Positions 1 to 9,537 are shown, counted from the first letter of the stretch. The stretch: DNA of 64,000 nucleotides from Pseudobutyrivibrio ruminis AD2017 (GCF_000424305.1 NZ_AUJQ01000004.1:124001-188000), one strand, 5' to 3'. A program made the numbers and translations. Notes: generated by a model from the letters alone, not told the origin.

Positions 1-378
1 ACCAGCAAGCTTGCTTTTGCCGTAATCGCTACCTGCATATCTGCCTAAAAGTGTAGCCTGGATAGATGATGAAATCATTACAGGACATGTGTTGCCATGC
101 TTTTTAAGTGTGTCTAAAAGTGTGCTGGCAAACCCAAAATTTCCTTCCATGAATTCAGCTGTATCTTTAGGACGATTAACACCTGCAAGATTAAATACGA
201 AATCGCAATCGCTACAGTATTTATCAAGCTCCTCTAAGGTGGAAGCTCTGTCGTATTCGTAGATAACAATCTCTTCGTCAAGGCTATGGAACTTGTCCCT
301 GCCATCGGCGGCACATTTGAGTGTCTCTACTAAATTTTTACCCACAAATCCGGCTGCGCCAGTAACTAGTATCTTCAT
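1..378 (-). CDS. capF: CapF/FnlB-type UDP-sugar reductase, partial (3' end outside window)
   Basis: The gene starts at 378 and runs off the left edge, so only the first 126 codons are visible. The translation opens MKILVTGAAGFVGKNLVE, with the GxxGxxG nucleotide-binding motif of an extended short-chain dehydrogenase/reductase. It continues with a VFNLAGVNRP segment and SSSIQA, features typical of CapF/WbjC/FnlB. That family reduces the 4-keto sugar made by CapE on the way to UDP-N-acetyl-L-fucosamine in the cytoplasm. Its ATG overlaps the TAA of capE by one base (TAATG), so the two are translationally coupled. A third enzyme of the pathway, the CapG epimerase, would be expected beyond the edge. 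The order and N-terminus make the call fairly firm, but the cupin domain typical of CapF lies outside the window. Confidence 0.8.
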   Translation of the reverse strand, partial: MKILVTGAAGFVGKNLVETLKCAADGRDKFHSLDEEIVIYEYDRASTLEELDKYCSDCDFVFNLAGVNRPKDTAEFMEGNFGFASTLLDTLKKHGNTCPVMISSSIQATLLGRYAGSDYGKSKLAG

Positions 379-1421
379 TATTTATTCCAATTCTCTAACA
401 TTTCTCTAACATAGTCAGTAGTCATAATCTTATCAACAGTGCCCTGAACATCAAGACGCTTTGTGTTGTGTGATGTGTAAGCATCTGCTGCCATAGTGTG
501 AACCTGTCCGTCTACGAAGAACTTATCATAGTTAAGGTCACGTCCGTCAGGAAGAACGCGGTAGTAGTTACCCATATCTACGGAACGAACGCACTCTTCG
601 TTAGTCATAAGAGTTTCGAATAATTTCTCGCCGTGGCGTGTACCGATGATTTTTGTACCTGTGTCGCCAAAGAGCTGCTGAACAGCCTTTGCAAGGTCGC
701 CAATTGTGCTGGCATCAGACTTCTGAACGAATAAATCACCTGGCTCGCCGTGCTCAAAAGCAAACATAACAAGAGCAACTGCCTCGTCAAGATTCATAAG
801 GAAACGAGTCATGTTAGGGTCTGTGATTGTGATTGGGTTACCTGCCTTAATCTGGTCGATGAAAAGAGGGATAACTGAACCACGTGAGCACATAACGTTA
901 CCGTAACGTGTAGTACAGATAGTAGTCTTACCGGCTGCAACACGAGCGTTTGCGCCGATAACCTTTTCCATCATGGCCTTTGAAATACCCATAGCATTGA
1001 TAGGGTAAGCTGCCTTATCTGTTGAAAGACAAACAACACGCTGTACGCCAGCTTCTACTGCTGCGTGAAGAACGTTGTCAGTACCTTCTACGTTTGTACG
1101 AACAGCTTCCATTGGGAAGAATTCGCATGAAGGAACCTGCTTAAGTGCTGCTGCGTGGAAGATGAAATCTACTCCTGGCATAGCGTCCTGAACTGAACGC
1201 ATGTTACGAACATCGCCAATGTAGAACTTAACCTTACCTGCAAGGTCTGGGTGCTCAGCCTGAAGCTGATGTCTCATATCATCCTGCTTCTTCTCATCAC
1301 GTGAGAAAATACGGATCTCCTTTAAATCTGAATCTAAGAAATGCTTAAGTACAGTGCTTCCGAATGAGCCTGTACCACCTGTAATCATAAGTGTTTTATC
1401 TTTGAATAATTCGCAATTCAT
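378..1421 (-). CDS. capE: UDP-N-acetylglucosamine 4,6-dehydratase (inverting), CapE/FnlA type
   Basis: This 347-aa protein is a soluble extended short-chain dehydrogenase with no membrane segment. The Rossmann motif is TGGTGSFGS near residue 16, and an FSRDEKKQDDMR stretch follows at about 40-51, which is characteristic of CapE/FnlA. The HGEKLFETLMTNEE segment near 263 and the C-terminal MGNYYRVLPDGRDLNY are also typical. The family catalyses 4,6-dehydration with C5 inversion of UDP-GlcNAc, the first step toward UDP-L-FucNAc. It lies 23 bp downstream of an aminotransferase gene and overlaps capF by one base, so all three are probably one operon read leftward. PseB, from pseudaminic acid synthesis, is related, but the capF partner argues for the FucNAc route. 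Confidence 0.9.
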   Translation of the reverse strand: MNCELFKDKTLMITGGTGSFGSTVLKHFLDSDLKEIRIFSRDEKKQDDMRHQLQAEHPDLAGKVKFYIGDVRNMRSVQDAMPGVDFIFHAAALKQVPSCEFFPMEAVRTNVEGTDNVLHAAVEAGVQRVVCLSTDKAAYPINAMGISKAMMEKVIGANARVAAGKTTICTTRYGNVMCSRGSVIPLFIDQIKAGNPITITDPNMTRFLMNLDEAVALVMFAFEHGEPGDLFVQKSDASTIGDLAKAVQQLFGDTGTKIIGTRHGEKLFETLMTNEECVRSVDMGNYYRVLPDGRDLNYDKFFVDGQVHTMAADAYTSHNTKRLDVQGTVDKIMTTDYVREMLENWNK

Positions 1422-1444
1422 TGCGTTTCTCCTCTATATTTATA

Positions 1445-2620
1445 TTAACCTTTGAATTCATTAACTGCATTAATAACAGCTTCAATTTCTTCTGATGTAA
1501 GTTCTGGGAACATTGGAATTGTTACTCCGTGCTCTGCCAAATCTTCTGCAACAGGGAAATCACCATGCTTGTAGCCAAGTCCCTTGAAGCATTCCTGCTC
1601 ATGCATTGGAACTGGGAAGTAAACTCCTGTAGCAATTCCCTTTTCTTCCATGTATGCTCTGAAAGCGCTGCGATTTTCAACCTTCATTGGATATACATAG
1701 AAGATGTGTTCATTATGCTCACCAACTACTGGCTTTGTGAAAAGTGGATTAGTAATCTTTTCATTATATGTAGCTGCAATCTGTCTGCGGCGCTCGTTCC
1801 AAGCATCCAAATGTGGAAGCTTAACTGAAAGCATTGCTGCCTGAAGAGCATCCAAACGTGAATTGAAGCCTACAAGGTAATTGTAATATTTAGGTAAGTT
1901 ACCGTGGAAATCGATTTTAGATTCATCGAAGTCCTGACCGTTTAATCTGGCATATGTGTATGCACCGTTAAGACCTGAACCGTGAACACGGTAAGCCATG
2001 CAGCCCTTGTAAAGAGCTTCGTCATCTGTAACGATGATACCAGCATCTCCTGCTGCGCCAAGGTTCTTAGTAGGGAAGAAGCTAACGCATGCCATGTCAC
2101 CAAGTGAGCATGTGCGGCGTCCCTTATATTTAGCGCCTGCTGCCTGTGCGCAATCCTCAATAACAAGTGCATTATGTGCGTGAGCGATACGAACGATTTC
2201 GTCCATATCAGCTGCCTGTCCGTAGATATGAACAGGAATAACTGCCTTTGTCTTTGATGTGAATGCTGCCTCAAGCTTGGCAGGATCCATTGTGTATGTA
2301 TCTGCATCAATATCAACAAATACTGGTGTAGCGCCAACCTGGGCAATAGCCTCAGCTGTTGATACGAATGTCATAGCTGTAGTAATGACCTCATCACCTG
2401 CGCCAATGCCTGCTGCAAGAAGTGAAATAACAAGAGCATCTGTTCCGTTACCTACACCTACTGCATATTTAGCACCGCAGTATGTTGCAAACTGCTGCTC
2501 GAAATCTGCAACCTTTGGTCCTAAGATGTAGCCACCTGAGTGTAATACCTCAAGGGCTGCTGTATCTAACTCCTCCTGAAGAGAAGCATATTGTCTTTGT
2601 ACATTCATTACTGGAATCAT
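1445..2620 (-). CDS. DegT/DnrJ/EryC1/StrS-family sugar aminotransferase
   Basis: This PLP-dependent nucleotide-sugar aminotransferase has about 391 residues. The start at 2620 is preferred because GGAGGAAA precedes that ATG by a few bases; an in-frame TTG at 2644 gives eight extra residues but has no ribosome-binding site. The PLP lysine lies in FFPTKNLGAAGD (about residue 185), and the VIEDCAQAAG block near 155 supplies the cofactor-contacting Asp. GNGTDAL near 60 is also typical. It transfers an amino group to a keto-sugar nucleotide in the cytoplasm. It lies upstream of capE/capF, but the L-FucNAc route needs no transaminase, so it probably serves a second sugar, for example a WbpE-like or 3-/4-amino sugar. 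The regiospecificity cannot be read from sequence alone. Confidence 0.87.
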   Translation of the reverse strand: MIPVMNVQRQYASLQEELDTAALEVLHSGGYILGPKVADFEQQFATYCGAKYAVGVGNGTDALVISLLAAGIGAGDEVITTAMTFVSTAEAIAQVGATPVFVDIDADTYTMDPAKLEAAFTSKTKAVIPVHIYGQAADMDEIVRIAHAHNALVIEDCAQAAGAKYKGRRTCSLGDMACVSFFPTKNLGAAGDAGIIVTDDEALYKGCMAYRVHGSGLNGAYTYARLNGQDFDESKIDFHGNLPKYYNYLVGFNSRLDALQAAMLSVKLPHLDAWNERRRQIAATYNEKITNPLFTKPVVGEHNEHIFYVYPMKVENRSAFRAYMEEKGIATGVYFPVPMHEQECFKGLGYKHGDFPVAEDLAEHGVTIPMFPELTSEEIEAVINAVNEFKG

Positions 2621-2652
2621 ATCTGTTTCCTCCATTAAACTCAATCCCTAAC

Positions 2653-2681
2653 AGTATATCACATTATTTTACATTTGTTAA
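2653..2681 (-). promoter_or_regulatory. SigmaA-type promoter for the aminotransferase-capE-capF operon
   Basis: On the minus strand TTAACA (2681-2676) is followed after 17 bp by TATACT (2658-2653). Transcription would begin near 2646, about 25 bases before the preferred ATG at 2620. The -35 box overlaps the spacer of the opposing promoter for the flippase gene, so the two may compete. Confidence 0.55.
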
Positions 2682-2696
2682 AACATAGCTTATAAT
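2668..2696 (+). promoter_or_regulatory. SigmaA-type promoter for the MurJ-like gene
   Basis: TTTACA (2668-2673), a 17-bp spacer and a consensus TATAAT (2691-2696) lie about 45 bp upstream of the ATG at 2741, which has the ribosome-binding site AAAGGAA. The promoter interleaves with the divergent one on the other strand. Confidence 0.65.
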
Positions 2697-2740
2697 CGAT
2701 ATGTTTATTATGAAGTGCCATTTTTGGCTGAAAGGAAATT

Positions 2741-4267
2741 ATGTCTAAACAAACAAAAGGAATCGTGGGGACCACCCTGCTTATAACCATACTTACACTG
2801 TGTTTCAAAGCTTTAGGTTTTGTTAAGCAGGCCGTTGTTGCCTACTATTTTGGAACCACATTTGAAACAGATATATATTATGTAGCTTTTAATTTTGTTG
2901 GCTCCCTTTCATCAGCATTTATCAGAGCCATCACCATATCACTGGTAAGCATTTACACTCATTGCCTTGTGCAAAAAGGACGTGATGAGGCAAGCAAGCT
3001 TTTAAGCGCCTGTTTGGAGCTTTTAGTTCCTATCGTTCTTGTGGTTTTACTTTTAGCTTATATGCTTACACCACAGATTGCTGGAATACTGGCTCCTTCT
3101 TATTCACCAGAACGTTCAATGATTTTGCAATCTTACCTTAGAATATGCTATCCATTCTTTTTATTTGCGGTAGTTACACTGGTATGGACTTCCATGATGG
3201 ATGCCAATAAGGATTTCGTTGTAAGCCGTACAGAATCAGCCATCACAAGTATCACAACAATCCTTTGTTGCGTGCTTTTGTACAACGTACTTGCAGTATC
3301 ATCATTGGTTGTTGCGCAGTATATCAGCTATATCGTTTTTGGTTCTCTTTTGCTGATTAGAGGCCGTCAGTATTTTAAATTCAGTTTTGTAAAATTTAAG
3401 AATGTGCCTGAAATACGAACAGTACTTCTTACAGCCCTTCCACTTTTTATTGGAAATTCCGTATCGCAGGTAAATAAGATTGTAGATAATTCACTATCTA
3501 CAGGGCTTGGCGCCGGTAACGCATCTGCCCTTAATAACGCAGTTGTATTAGAGGATTTTGTTTGCGTTATCTTAGTTAATAACGTTGTAGATGTTTTATA
3601 TGTAAACTTCTCCACATACACCACTGAAGGTAATTTTGAAAAGCTTATTGATACAATGAGAAAAGCAATCAACACAATGATTTGTATCATGCTTCCTATC
3701 ACAATAGTTACCTGCATGTGTTCAAAGGAAATTGTTACTATCGCTTACGCCCGTGGCGAGTTCAATGCTAATTCCGTTGCAATGACAAGCGCTGCCCTTA
3801 TTGGTTACGCTTTGGGCTTCGCAAGTTCAGGTGTCCGTGACATTATTTTAAGAGGTCTGTATTCGTTCAAGAATACAAAGGGCCCTATGATCACTGGTTT
3901 CTTCGCTGTTGGTGCCAACATAATGTTCAGTATCATCCTGTCACATTTTATTGGCATACTTGGCATTTCAATTGCCAGCTCCATCAGCTTGACTGTAAAC
4001 TTTTTGATTAACTCACAGATGCTTAAGAAGCATATACCTGATTATAAATTCAGAGTGCATCTGCCAGTATTACTTAAACAGCTTCCAAGTGCTGCATTTA
4101 CCATCGCAACTGTTTTGGTTGTAAAGCACTTTGTAGCAAGCAGTCTTCTTACATTTATTATCTCAGCCGTTATCGGATTAGGCGGATATGGATTGATTCT
4201 TATGGCAATGAAGATTGAAGAAGTAGATATTATTAAGGAAAAAGTGTTAAGCAAGATTGGTAGATAA
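2741..4267 (+). CDS. MurJ/MviN-like lipid-linked oligosaccharide flippase
   Basis: This 508-aa integral membrane protein has about 14 hydrophobic segments along its whole length. The N-terminus (GIVGTTLLITILTLCFKALGFVKQAVVAYYFG) and the internal ALPLFIGNSVSQVNKIVDNSLSTGLGAG are typical of the MurJ/MviN branch of the MOP superfamily. This branch moves undecaprenyl-linked precursors across the cytoplasmic membrane. It is the only plus-strand gene of the first polysaccharide locus, with its own promoter and a strong terminator. That position suggests a flippase dedicated to the polymer of this locus rather than housekeeping MurJ, but a lipid II role cannot be excluded. A second flippase of a different family lies at 61889-63415. 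Confidence 0.82.
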   Translation: MSKQTKGIVGTTLLITILTLCFKALGFVKQAVVAYYFGTTFETDIYYVAFNFVGSLSSAFIRAITISLVSIYTHCLVQKGRDEASKLLSACLELLVPIVLVVLLLAYMLTPQIAGILAPSYSPERSMILQSYLRICYPFFLFAVVTLVWTSMMDANKDFVVSRTESAITSITTILCCVLLYNVLAVSSLVVAQYISYIVFGSLLLIRGRQYFKFSFVKFKNVPEIRTVLLTALPLFIGNSVSQVNKIVDNSLSTGLGAGNASALNNAVVLEDFVCVILVNNVVDVLYVNFSTYTTEGNFEKLIDTMRKAINTMICIMLPITIVTCMCSKEIVTIAYARGEFNANSVAMTSAALIGYALGFASSGVRDIILRGLYSFKNTKGPMITGFFAVGANIMFSIILSHFIGILGISIASSISLTVNFLINSQMLKKHIPDYKFRVHLPVLLKQLPSAAFTIATVLVVKHFVASSLLTFIISAVIGLGGYGLILMAMKIEEVDIIKEKVLSKIGR

Positions 4268-4280
4268 AAGAAGCTAAACA

Positions 4281-4318
4281 AAAAGGTTGTTCCGATATGA
4301 TTCGGAACAACCTTTTTT
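4281..4318. terminator. Bidirectional intrinsic terminator between convergent genes
   Basis: A perfect 15-bp stem (4281-4295 with 4302-4316, core GGTTGTTCCGA) encloses a 6-base loop and is flanked by A and T runs on its two sides. It lies between the 3' ends of the flippase gene (+) and the GtrII-like gene (-), whose stop codon touches the stem. It can serve both strands. Confidence 0.9.
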
Positions 4319-5903
4319 ATTCTCCTAATTTTACAATTACTCTTCCATCTGAAACAACGATGCTGCCATCATTTGGATATGTTGGCATTTTCTTTACTAC
4401 AGATTCTTTGGCAACTGTTCCATCGTCTTCGATAACATGCTCATTTCCAAAACCAATATGCTCACGGATGAAATATATTGAGCCACCGTAACGAACAATA
4501 TCAGTGTAACGAGGGAACTTTTCAAGCTTAACAGCCTCCAGCTGTTCGTTATTATCAACATCAACAAAGGTTCCATCATCAAGCTTGTCCCAGCCAACCA
4601 ATATGATATCCATATCCTCTGAAAAACCGTCGCAGGTTTTAATAGCTGTAATAAGCTGATTAAAGTATGATGTTGCCTGTTCTTCGGCTATTTCAGCCTT
4701 CATATAAGCTGCATTGTCCATATAGATGTAACCAAATGTCATAACAAACAAGCTTATGATCTGAACCCATGTAACAGCGGATACAACACCACTCATCTTA
4801 GTATTAGATTTGCAGTTAGCCTGCATCTTTTCAATCAATAATAAAGGTAAGATATATACAAATATGTCACCGTAAACCATCAATGTATCTACATGATATT
4901 CACTGCTGGTAGAAAGCAGATACACAAGGTTCATACCAATTGGTAAAAGTATAACTCCAACAATGCTAATAAGCTTTAAGCCAATATTTGATTTCATACA
5001 GCTTATCAGATAAATAATCTGAAGAATTGTAACTACCACGATTATTGCCGTGAAAGCTCTTTGATATAAAACTGCATTAATTCCTGCCTGACCAAATCCA
5101 ACGAAGGCTTTGATAGAGTCTACAATAAGGGCAGGGAATTTAGCTATTGAATAGCCCTCATTCATTCCCTTATACTCAACAACTTCAATGTGCTTTAACG
5201 CCATTGTCAATTTACGAATAACAGCCCATAAAACCATGCCACAACCTAAGTTTACAAGATAAAGGATTCCTGTTTTGACATAAGCAAGAACACTATCAAA
5301 TTCATCATCAATGGAGCTAAGCAACAACGCCACCAAAAACATTACTATGGTTACAGCGAAAAAAGCCTGATATAAGCCAAGGCCTACTGCCGATACTATT
5401 ACTGATAATATAAAAGAACCCACGGTTTTATTTTCGATAAAAATCTTTGCAGCAAGCACTGATAAAAGAAGTGCCAAATGGTATTCCCATGATGTAAACA
5501 TAAAAGAAAATATGCTTGTTACAACAGGATATACCACCATTACTGCACCAATGGCTGCTGCAATGAATTTGCTATTAACCTTGAATAAATCAACCAGCAA
5601 CATTGCTGCAATTCCAACGAATACTATAGATAATATTCCGTTAAAAACAGGTACTGCAAAAAGCTTAGTAGTCATCATTTGTAAATCGTATATGATTCCA
5701 AGCATCCATCGTCCTGATTCGTATGTGCCACCTAAGTTAAACAGACAAGCTGCATTATCATGATATGAAATACGATTAAATATAATGTATCCATGAGCAA
5801 GAAGGCCTGCTATTAATACCGCACACAAACTGTAGATTTGCTGAGTAGAAAGCCTATCCTTGCATCGTGCTATAAATCTTTCAATATCATCTGTAAAATT
5901 CAT
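4317..5903 (-). CDS. GtrII-like membrane glucosyltransferase
   Basis: This 528-aa membrane protein has about ten hydrophobic helices between residues 20 and 400, then a soluble C-terminal tail of about 110 residues. The segment after helix 1 (YHDNAACLFNLGGTYESGRW, about residues 48-67) is the loop typical of glucosyltransferase-domain GtrII proteins. These use polyprenyl-phosphate-linked sugar donors on the outer face of the membrane to decorate a surface polymer. It is the last gene of the operon that starts at 12451 and follows the preceding gene by three bases. The GT2 protein at 11504-12451 could supply the polyprenyl-P-sugar donor. The donor sugar is unknown. Confidence 0.72.
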   Translation of the reverse strand: MNFTDDIERFIARCKDRLSTQQIYSLCAVLIAGLLAHGYIIFNRISYHDNAACLFNLGGTYESGRWMLGIIYDLQMMTTKLFAVPVFNGILSIVFVGIAAMLLVDLFKVNSKFIAAAIGAVMVVYPVVTSIFSFMFTSWEYHLALLLSVLAAKIFIENKTVGSFILSVIVSAVGLGLYQAFFAVTIVMFLVALLLSSIDDEFDSVLAYVKTGILYLVNLGCGMVLWAVIRKLTMALKHIEVVEYKGMNEGYSIAKFPALIVDSIKAFVGFGQAGINAVLYQRAFTAIIVVVTILQIIYLISCMKSNIGLKLISIVGVILLPIGMNLVYLLSTSSEYHVDTLMVYGDIFVYILPLLLIEKMQANCKSNTKMSGVVSAVTWVQIISLFVMTFGYIYMDNAAYMKAEIAEEQATSYFNQLITAIKTCDGFSEDMDIILVGWDKLDDGTFVDVDNNEQLEAVKLEKFPRYTDIVRYGGSIYFIREHIGFGNEHVIEDDGTVAKESVVKKMPTYPNDGSIVVSDGRVIVKLGE

Positions 5904-5906
5904 GTT

Positions 5907-7556
5907 TTATTCCTTCCAATTTGAAACCATGTTCTTAAAATCAACTGGGTTATTATTGCAATAATAAATGCCGTAATCCCCAATGGTATCTATAAGTTCA
6001 TATTGCTCCATAACAGATTCTGGAGCTGCAATATCATCCTGAAGAACTACCATCACTGTGGCACCTTCATACTGAGTGCTATCATCGTAGTATTTATAAT
6101 CGCCAAAGTTTTCAAGAGTATCACCATTTGATACACACTTATAAACCCTGCTATCATCTATAACCCTGATTACTCGTTCTGGCTGAACCAGTGTCTTGCC
6201 ATTATCCCAGAAATAAACCAAACCTGCATCGGTCTTTTCTACCGCAGATAAAAGCTCATCCACACGCCATGCACTGTTATCTGAGATTGCTAAAAAATAA
6301 TCAGAATAAAGATCCATGCACGCTATAGAAACAAATAATGCAACTACTCCAAACTTTCTAAACAAAAGCTTTTCGTCAAGAGACTGAATGAACAATCCAA
6401 TCATGAAAAAGCCTGCCAGTGTAGCAATGATTAAATAACGAACGCTGAATGAATCGCCAATAATGTATGGTGCTAAAAAAGCAAACATAAAAATAGCAGT
6501 GAAGAAAATCACAAGTAAAAATAGGATATTTTCATCCATAGCCTCTGATTCTTTGGCCTTTTTAACTGTCATAACCAGCCAGTAAATAACAGCTAAATAT
6601 AAAACAAATGATATTACAATGCCGAAGCAATAAACAAAGCCAAATAAAGATGCTGGATTTCTGGTGATTCCGGCATCAGGAATTCCACCCAGCATAAGTG
6701 GAAAGCCTAGAAGTAGATTGCCTAAGTTCTTCATGAACTCGCCGGCATTTACCCACATGGAATCTGAATCCAAATATTCAAATCCTAAGATGCCGCCAAT
6801 CATTCTTCCAACAAACATTGCAGCTACAAACAAAATCAGATAAATTGATTTAGTTTGCGTAAATATTTTAATATCGTTTTTCACAAACATCTGAATCAGC
6901 AAGAATAAGATAATAGGCAGTCCAACCCAGATAAAGATTCCCATGCCCTTACACATAGCCACATAAGCGATAACAAAACATGTTAAGATTCCAAGCCATG
7001 ATATTTTTTTATTACATTCATCTCCTGTAAAATAAAGCAATATCAAAAAGAATGCGATTATCAAGACATTGTAATAAGCTGCAAATCCATTAACTGATTC
7101 ATGATACCCCAATTCATTAGCCACCTTATATCCGTTGGCAAGATAAGGGCAAAGAAACATGTTAATCAGCAGCAACTTTACTGACATATTAAATTTAAAA
7201 TTCTCAGAGATTATGAAAATCAATAAAATTGAAATCAGTGTAAATATAAGATTTGATAAACTGTAGGCTACAAAAATGTTTCCGATCAGCTTATAGAAAG
7301 GCAGTACCAAAATCATTCTTTCAAATTCAGGATGAGTGGTACCGTGCATGACAGATGCAGGATATAAGCTACCTTCTTTGGCAGCCACTATCCCTTTAAG
7401 ATATTCCCAGGATGCATCTATACCCATGTGCTCCTGGCCCTGAAATGCTGTGAAATAAAAAGTAAGTATGAGTTGGCAAATAGCACATGCTCCTAGCATG
7501 ATTAAAAATAGTCCGTAAAGTTTATTCTCCTGGAATTCTTTTTTCAAGTTTGACAT
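5907..7556 (-). CDS. Multi-spanning membrane protein, probable GT-C glycosyltransferase
   Basis: This 549-aa protein has one N-terminal transmembrane helix, a loop with MGIDASWEYLKGIVAAKEG and HGTTHPEFERM (about residues 42-80), at least ten more helices, and a soluble C-terminal domain of roughly 120 residues. An acidic residue in the first large extracytoplasmic loop plus the many-helix layout is the general plan of GT-C enzymes. No specific family was recognised. It sits between the initiating sugar transferase and the GtrII-like gene, close to both (18 and 3 bp), so it almost certainly acts on the same polymer. A polymerase-like role is an alternative. Confidence 0.5.
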   Translation of the reverse strand: MSNLKKEFQENKLYGLFLIMLGACAICQLILTFYFTAFQGQEHMGIDASWEYLKGIVAAKEGSLYPASVMHGTTHPEFERMILVLPFYKLIGNIFVAYSLSNLIFTLISILLIFIISENFKFNMSVKLLLINMFLCPYLANGYKVANELGYHESVNGFAAYYNVLIIAFFLILLYFTGDECNKKISWLGILTCFVIAYVAMCKGMGIFIWVGLPIILFLLIQMFVKNDIKIFTQTKSIYLILFVAAMFVGRMIGGILGFEYLDSDSMWVNAGEFMKNLGNLLLGFPLMLGGIPDAGITRNPASLFGFVYCFGIVISFVLYLAVIYWLVMTVKKAKESEAMDENILFLLVIFFTAIFMFAFLAPYIIGDSFSVRYLIIATLAGFFMIGLFIQSLDEKLLFRKFGVVALFVSIACMDLYSDYFLAISDNSAWRVDELLSAVEKTDAGLVYFWDNGKTLVQPERVIRVIDDSRVYKCVSNGDTLENFGDYKYYDDSTQYEGATVMVVLQDDIAAPESVMEQYELIDTIGDYGIYYCNNNPVDFKNMVSNWKE

Positions 7557-7574
7557 GTGCTATTCCTCATTCAA

Positions 7575-8270
7575 TTAATATTCTTTTCCTAGGACTGCCG
7601 CCACTGTTCTGAACATGGTGACAATATCGCCTCCAAAACTAAAATACTTAATACTATCTAAATTGTACTTCATTTTTGCTGGTAGGATATCTTCGATGTA
7701 GACCTTATCTACATCATCTGCCGCATCCAAAAGCTTGGCTTCGTCCTTATAGCGAATGCTTGCTTCAGATGTGATTCCAGCGGGAAGTAGAAGTGTTGCA
7801 TTCATTTCTTTTGTGTATGCATCCACATATTTTACTGCCTCTGGACGTGTTCCAACAAAGCTCATATCACCAATCAAAACATCTATCAGCTGTGGCATTT
7901 CATCTAATCTAAGATTGCGAAGCTTGCTACCAACCTTTGTAATTCTGGCATCCCCACCAACAGTAACTGCTGTTCCGATTTTATCAGCGTCATTTACCAT
8001 GGTACGGAACTTGTGAATCCTGAAATGTCTGCCGTATGTTGTAACTCTTTCCTGTCTGTAAAATACTGGTCCTTTGCTATCAAGCTTAATCATAATAGCA
8101 ATTATAAGCATTGGAATTGCGAGAAGTACTAACAGTATTATCGCAATTACGATATCAAAAAGTCTTTTGCCAAAAAGCTGAATACGTTTATGAGATAAAG
8201 CGTCATAGTATGGCTTTACTTCTTCGCAACGCATAAATTCAGGAATGTCTTCCCATTTTCTAAGTCTCAT
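7575..8270 (-). CDS. Initiating phosphoglycosyl transferase (bacterial sugar transferase, PglC/WcaJ type)
   Basis: The protein has about 231 residues. The ATG at 8270 is preferred because AAGGTG lies six bases upstream; an in-frame GTG at 8279 would add three residues. One membrane helix near residues 38-60 is followed by the family signature: FRIHKFRTMVNDAD, the RLDEMPQL motif, and SFVGTRPEAVKYVDAY. These enzymes move a sugar-1-phosphate from a UDP-sugar to undecaprenyl phosphate, starting the repeat unit on the inner face of the membrane. The direct neighbours are an aminotransferase and a CapD/PglF-like dehydratase, so the first sugar is probably a 2,4-diamino-2,4,6-trideoxy-hexose (bacillosamine type) or its 4-amino precursor. 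That substrate is an inference. Confidence 0.88.
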   Translation of the reverse strand: MRLRKWEDIPEFMRCEEVKPYYDALSHKRIQLFGKRLFDIVIAIILLVLLAIPMLIIAIMIKLDSKGPVFYRQERVTTYGRHFRIHKFRTMVNDADKIGTAVTVGGDARITKVGSKLRNLRLDEMPQLIDVLIGDMSFVGTRPEAVKYVDAYTKEMNATLLLPAGITSEASIRYKDEAKLLDAADDVDKVYIEDILPAKMKYNLDSIKYFSFGGDIVTMFRTVAAVLGKEY

Positions 8271-8283
8271 CAAATGCACCTTT

Positions 8284-9522
8284 CTATTTGATATACTGGC
8301 TTACTGTTTCTTTGAATATCTGGATAATGTAATCCAAATCTTCATCAGAAAGAAGTGTATGAAGTGGCAATGTGATAAGATTCTCATAATATGCATATGC
8401 ATTAGGGAAATCCTTAATATCCCAACCTAATGCCTTATAGGCTGTCATCATTGGAAGTGGCTTGTAATGAACATTAGTGTTAACGCCCTGTTCTGCAAGC
8501 TTAATTATGATTTCACGTCTTGTAGCATCATCAATGCCTGGGATTCTAACTAAATACAAATGACCAGATGATGTGCATTCATCTGTGTAATGATGAAGAT
8601 GCATAACACCTAATTCATCACACATAGCATCATATCTAGCAATCATTTCTTTTCTTCTATCAAGCATTCCCTGATATCTGTCAAGCTGACGCAAACCGAT
8701 GGCAGCCATAATGTCTGTCATGTTGCACTTGTACCAAGGGCCAATAATATCGTATTCCCAAGCACCTACCTGAGTCTTGGCTAAAGCATCCTTACTCTGT
8801 CCATGTAAGCTGTAGAGCTGATACTGATGATAGATTTCATCATTATCTACACCAGGAATATCCTTCCATGTAGAAGCGCCACCTTCTGCTGTAGTAAAGT
8901 TCTTAACTGCATGGAATGAAAAATCTGTAAAGTCTGCAATGGCACCTGCCATAACACCCTTTCTAGATGCGCCAAGGGCGTGTGCATCGTCAGCGAAAAC
9001 TAAAACACGGCCAATGGCCTTCTGGATACGCTGACCTAAATCTGTGTTACCGCCAGGTACAAATAAATCCTTTTTAGATTCTACTGCAGCAAATAGCTTG
9101 TCATAATCTACCATGATTCCGCCTAAATCTACGGCTACAATAGCCTTTGTTTTAGGTGTGATAGCAGCAGCAACCTTATCGTAATCCATTTCTGTTGAAT
9201 CCTTTTGGCTATCAACAAAAATAACCTTGGCACCGCAATGAATAGCTGCTGATGCAGATGCGGTGTATGTGTAAGCTGGCACGATAACTTCGTCACCTTC
9301 GCCGATTCCACAAATTCTGAAGTTAAGCTCTTCTGCAGCGGTGGCTGAATTAAGGCAAACTACCTTTGATGTGCCACAGTACTCGGCCAATCTTTTTTCT
9401 AATTCTTTTGTTCTAGGACCAGTTGTGATCCATCCTGAGCGAAGTGCATCACACACTTCTGAAATTTCTAGCTCACTAATATCTGGTGGGCTAAATGGTA
9501 TGTTTCTCTTAGGTAAAGACAT
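8284..9522 (-). CDS. DegT/DnrJ/EryC1/StrS-family UDP-keto-sugar aminotransferase (PglE-like)
   Basis: This is a 412-aa PLP enzyme. The N-terminal IPFSPPDISELEISEVCDALRSGWITTGPRT is the substrate-side signature of the ArnB/PglE/PseC group. The PLP lysine is in FSFHAVKNFTTAEGGA near residue 210, and VFADDAHALGAS supplies the ring-contacting Asp. An insertion near 140-165 (VESKKDLFVPGGNTDLG) makes it longer than the usual 380 residues. It probably aminates UDP-4-keto-6-deoxy-GlcNAc made by the adjacent dehydratase (gap 15 bp) and feeds the sugar transferase downstream (gap 13 bp). No PglD-like acetyltransferase lies nearby. Confidence 0.88.
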   Translation of the reverse strand: MSLPKRNIPFSPPDISELEISEVCDALRSGWITTGPRTKELEKRLAEYCGTSKVVCLNSATAAEELNFRICGIGEGDEVIVPAYTYTASASAAIHCGAKVIFVDSQKDSTEMDYDKVAAAITPKTKAIVAVDLGGIMVDYDKLFAAVESKKDLFVPGGNTDLGQRIQKAIGRVLVFADDAHALGASRKGVMAGAIADFTDFSFHAVKNFTTAEGGASTWKDIPGVDNDEIYHQYQLYSLHGQSKDALAKTQVGAWEYDIIGPWYKCNMTDIMAAIGLRQLDRYQGMLDRRKEMIARYDAMCDELGVMHLHHYTDECTSSGHLYLVRIPGIDDATRREIIIKLAEQGVNTNVHYKPLPMMTAYKALGWDIKDFPNAYAYYENLITLPLHTLLSDEDLDYIIQIFKETVSQYIK

Positions 9523-9537
9523 TTCCTATACCCCTTT

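Noticed and set aside
1529-2531. Several plus-strand reading frames opposite the aminotransferase gene
   Set aside because: They lie antisense to a clearly conserved gene, have no family motifs and no ribosome-binding sites.
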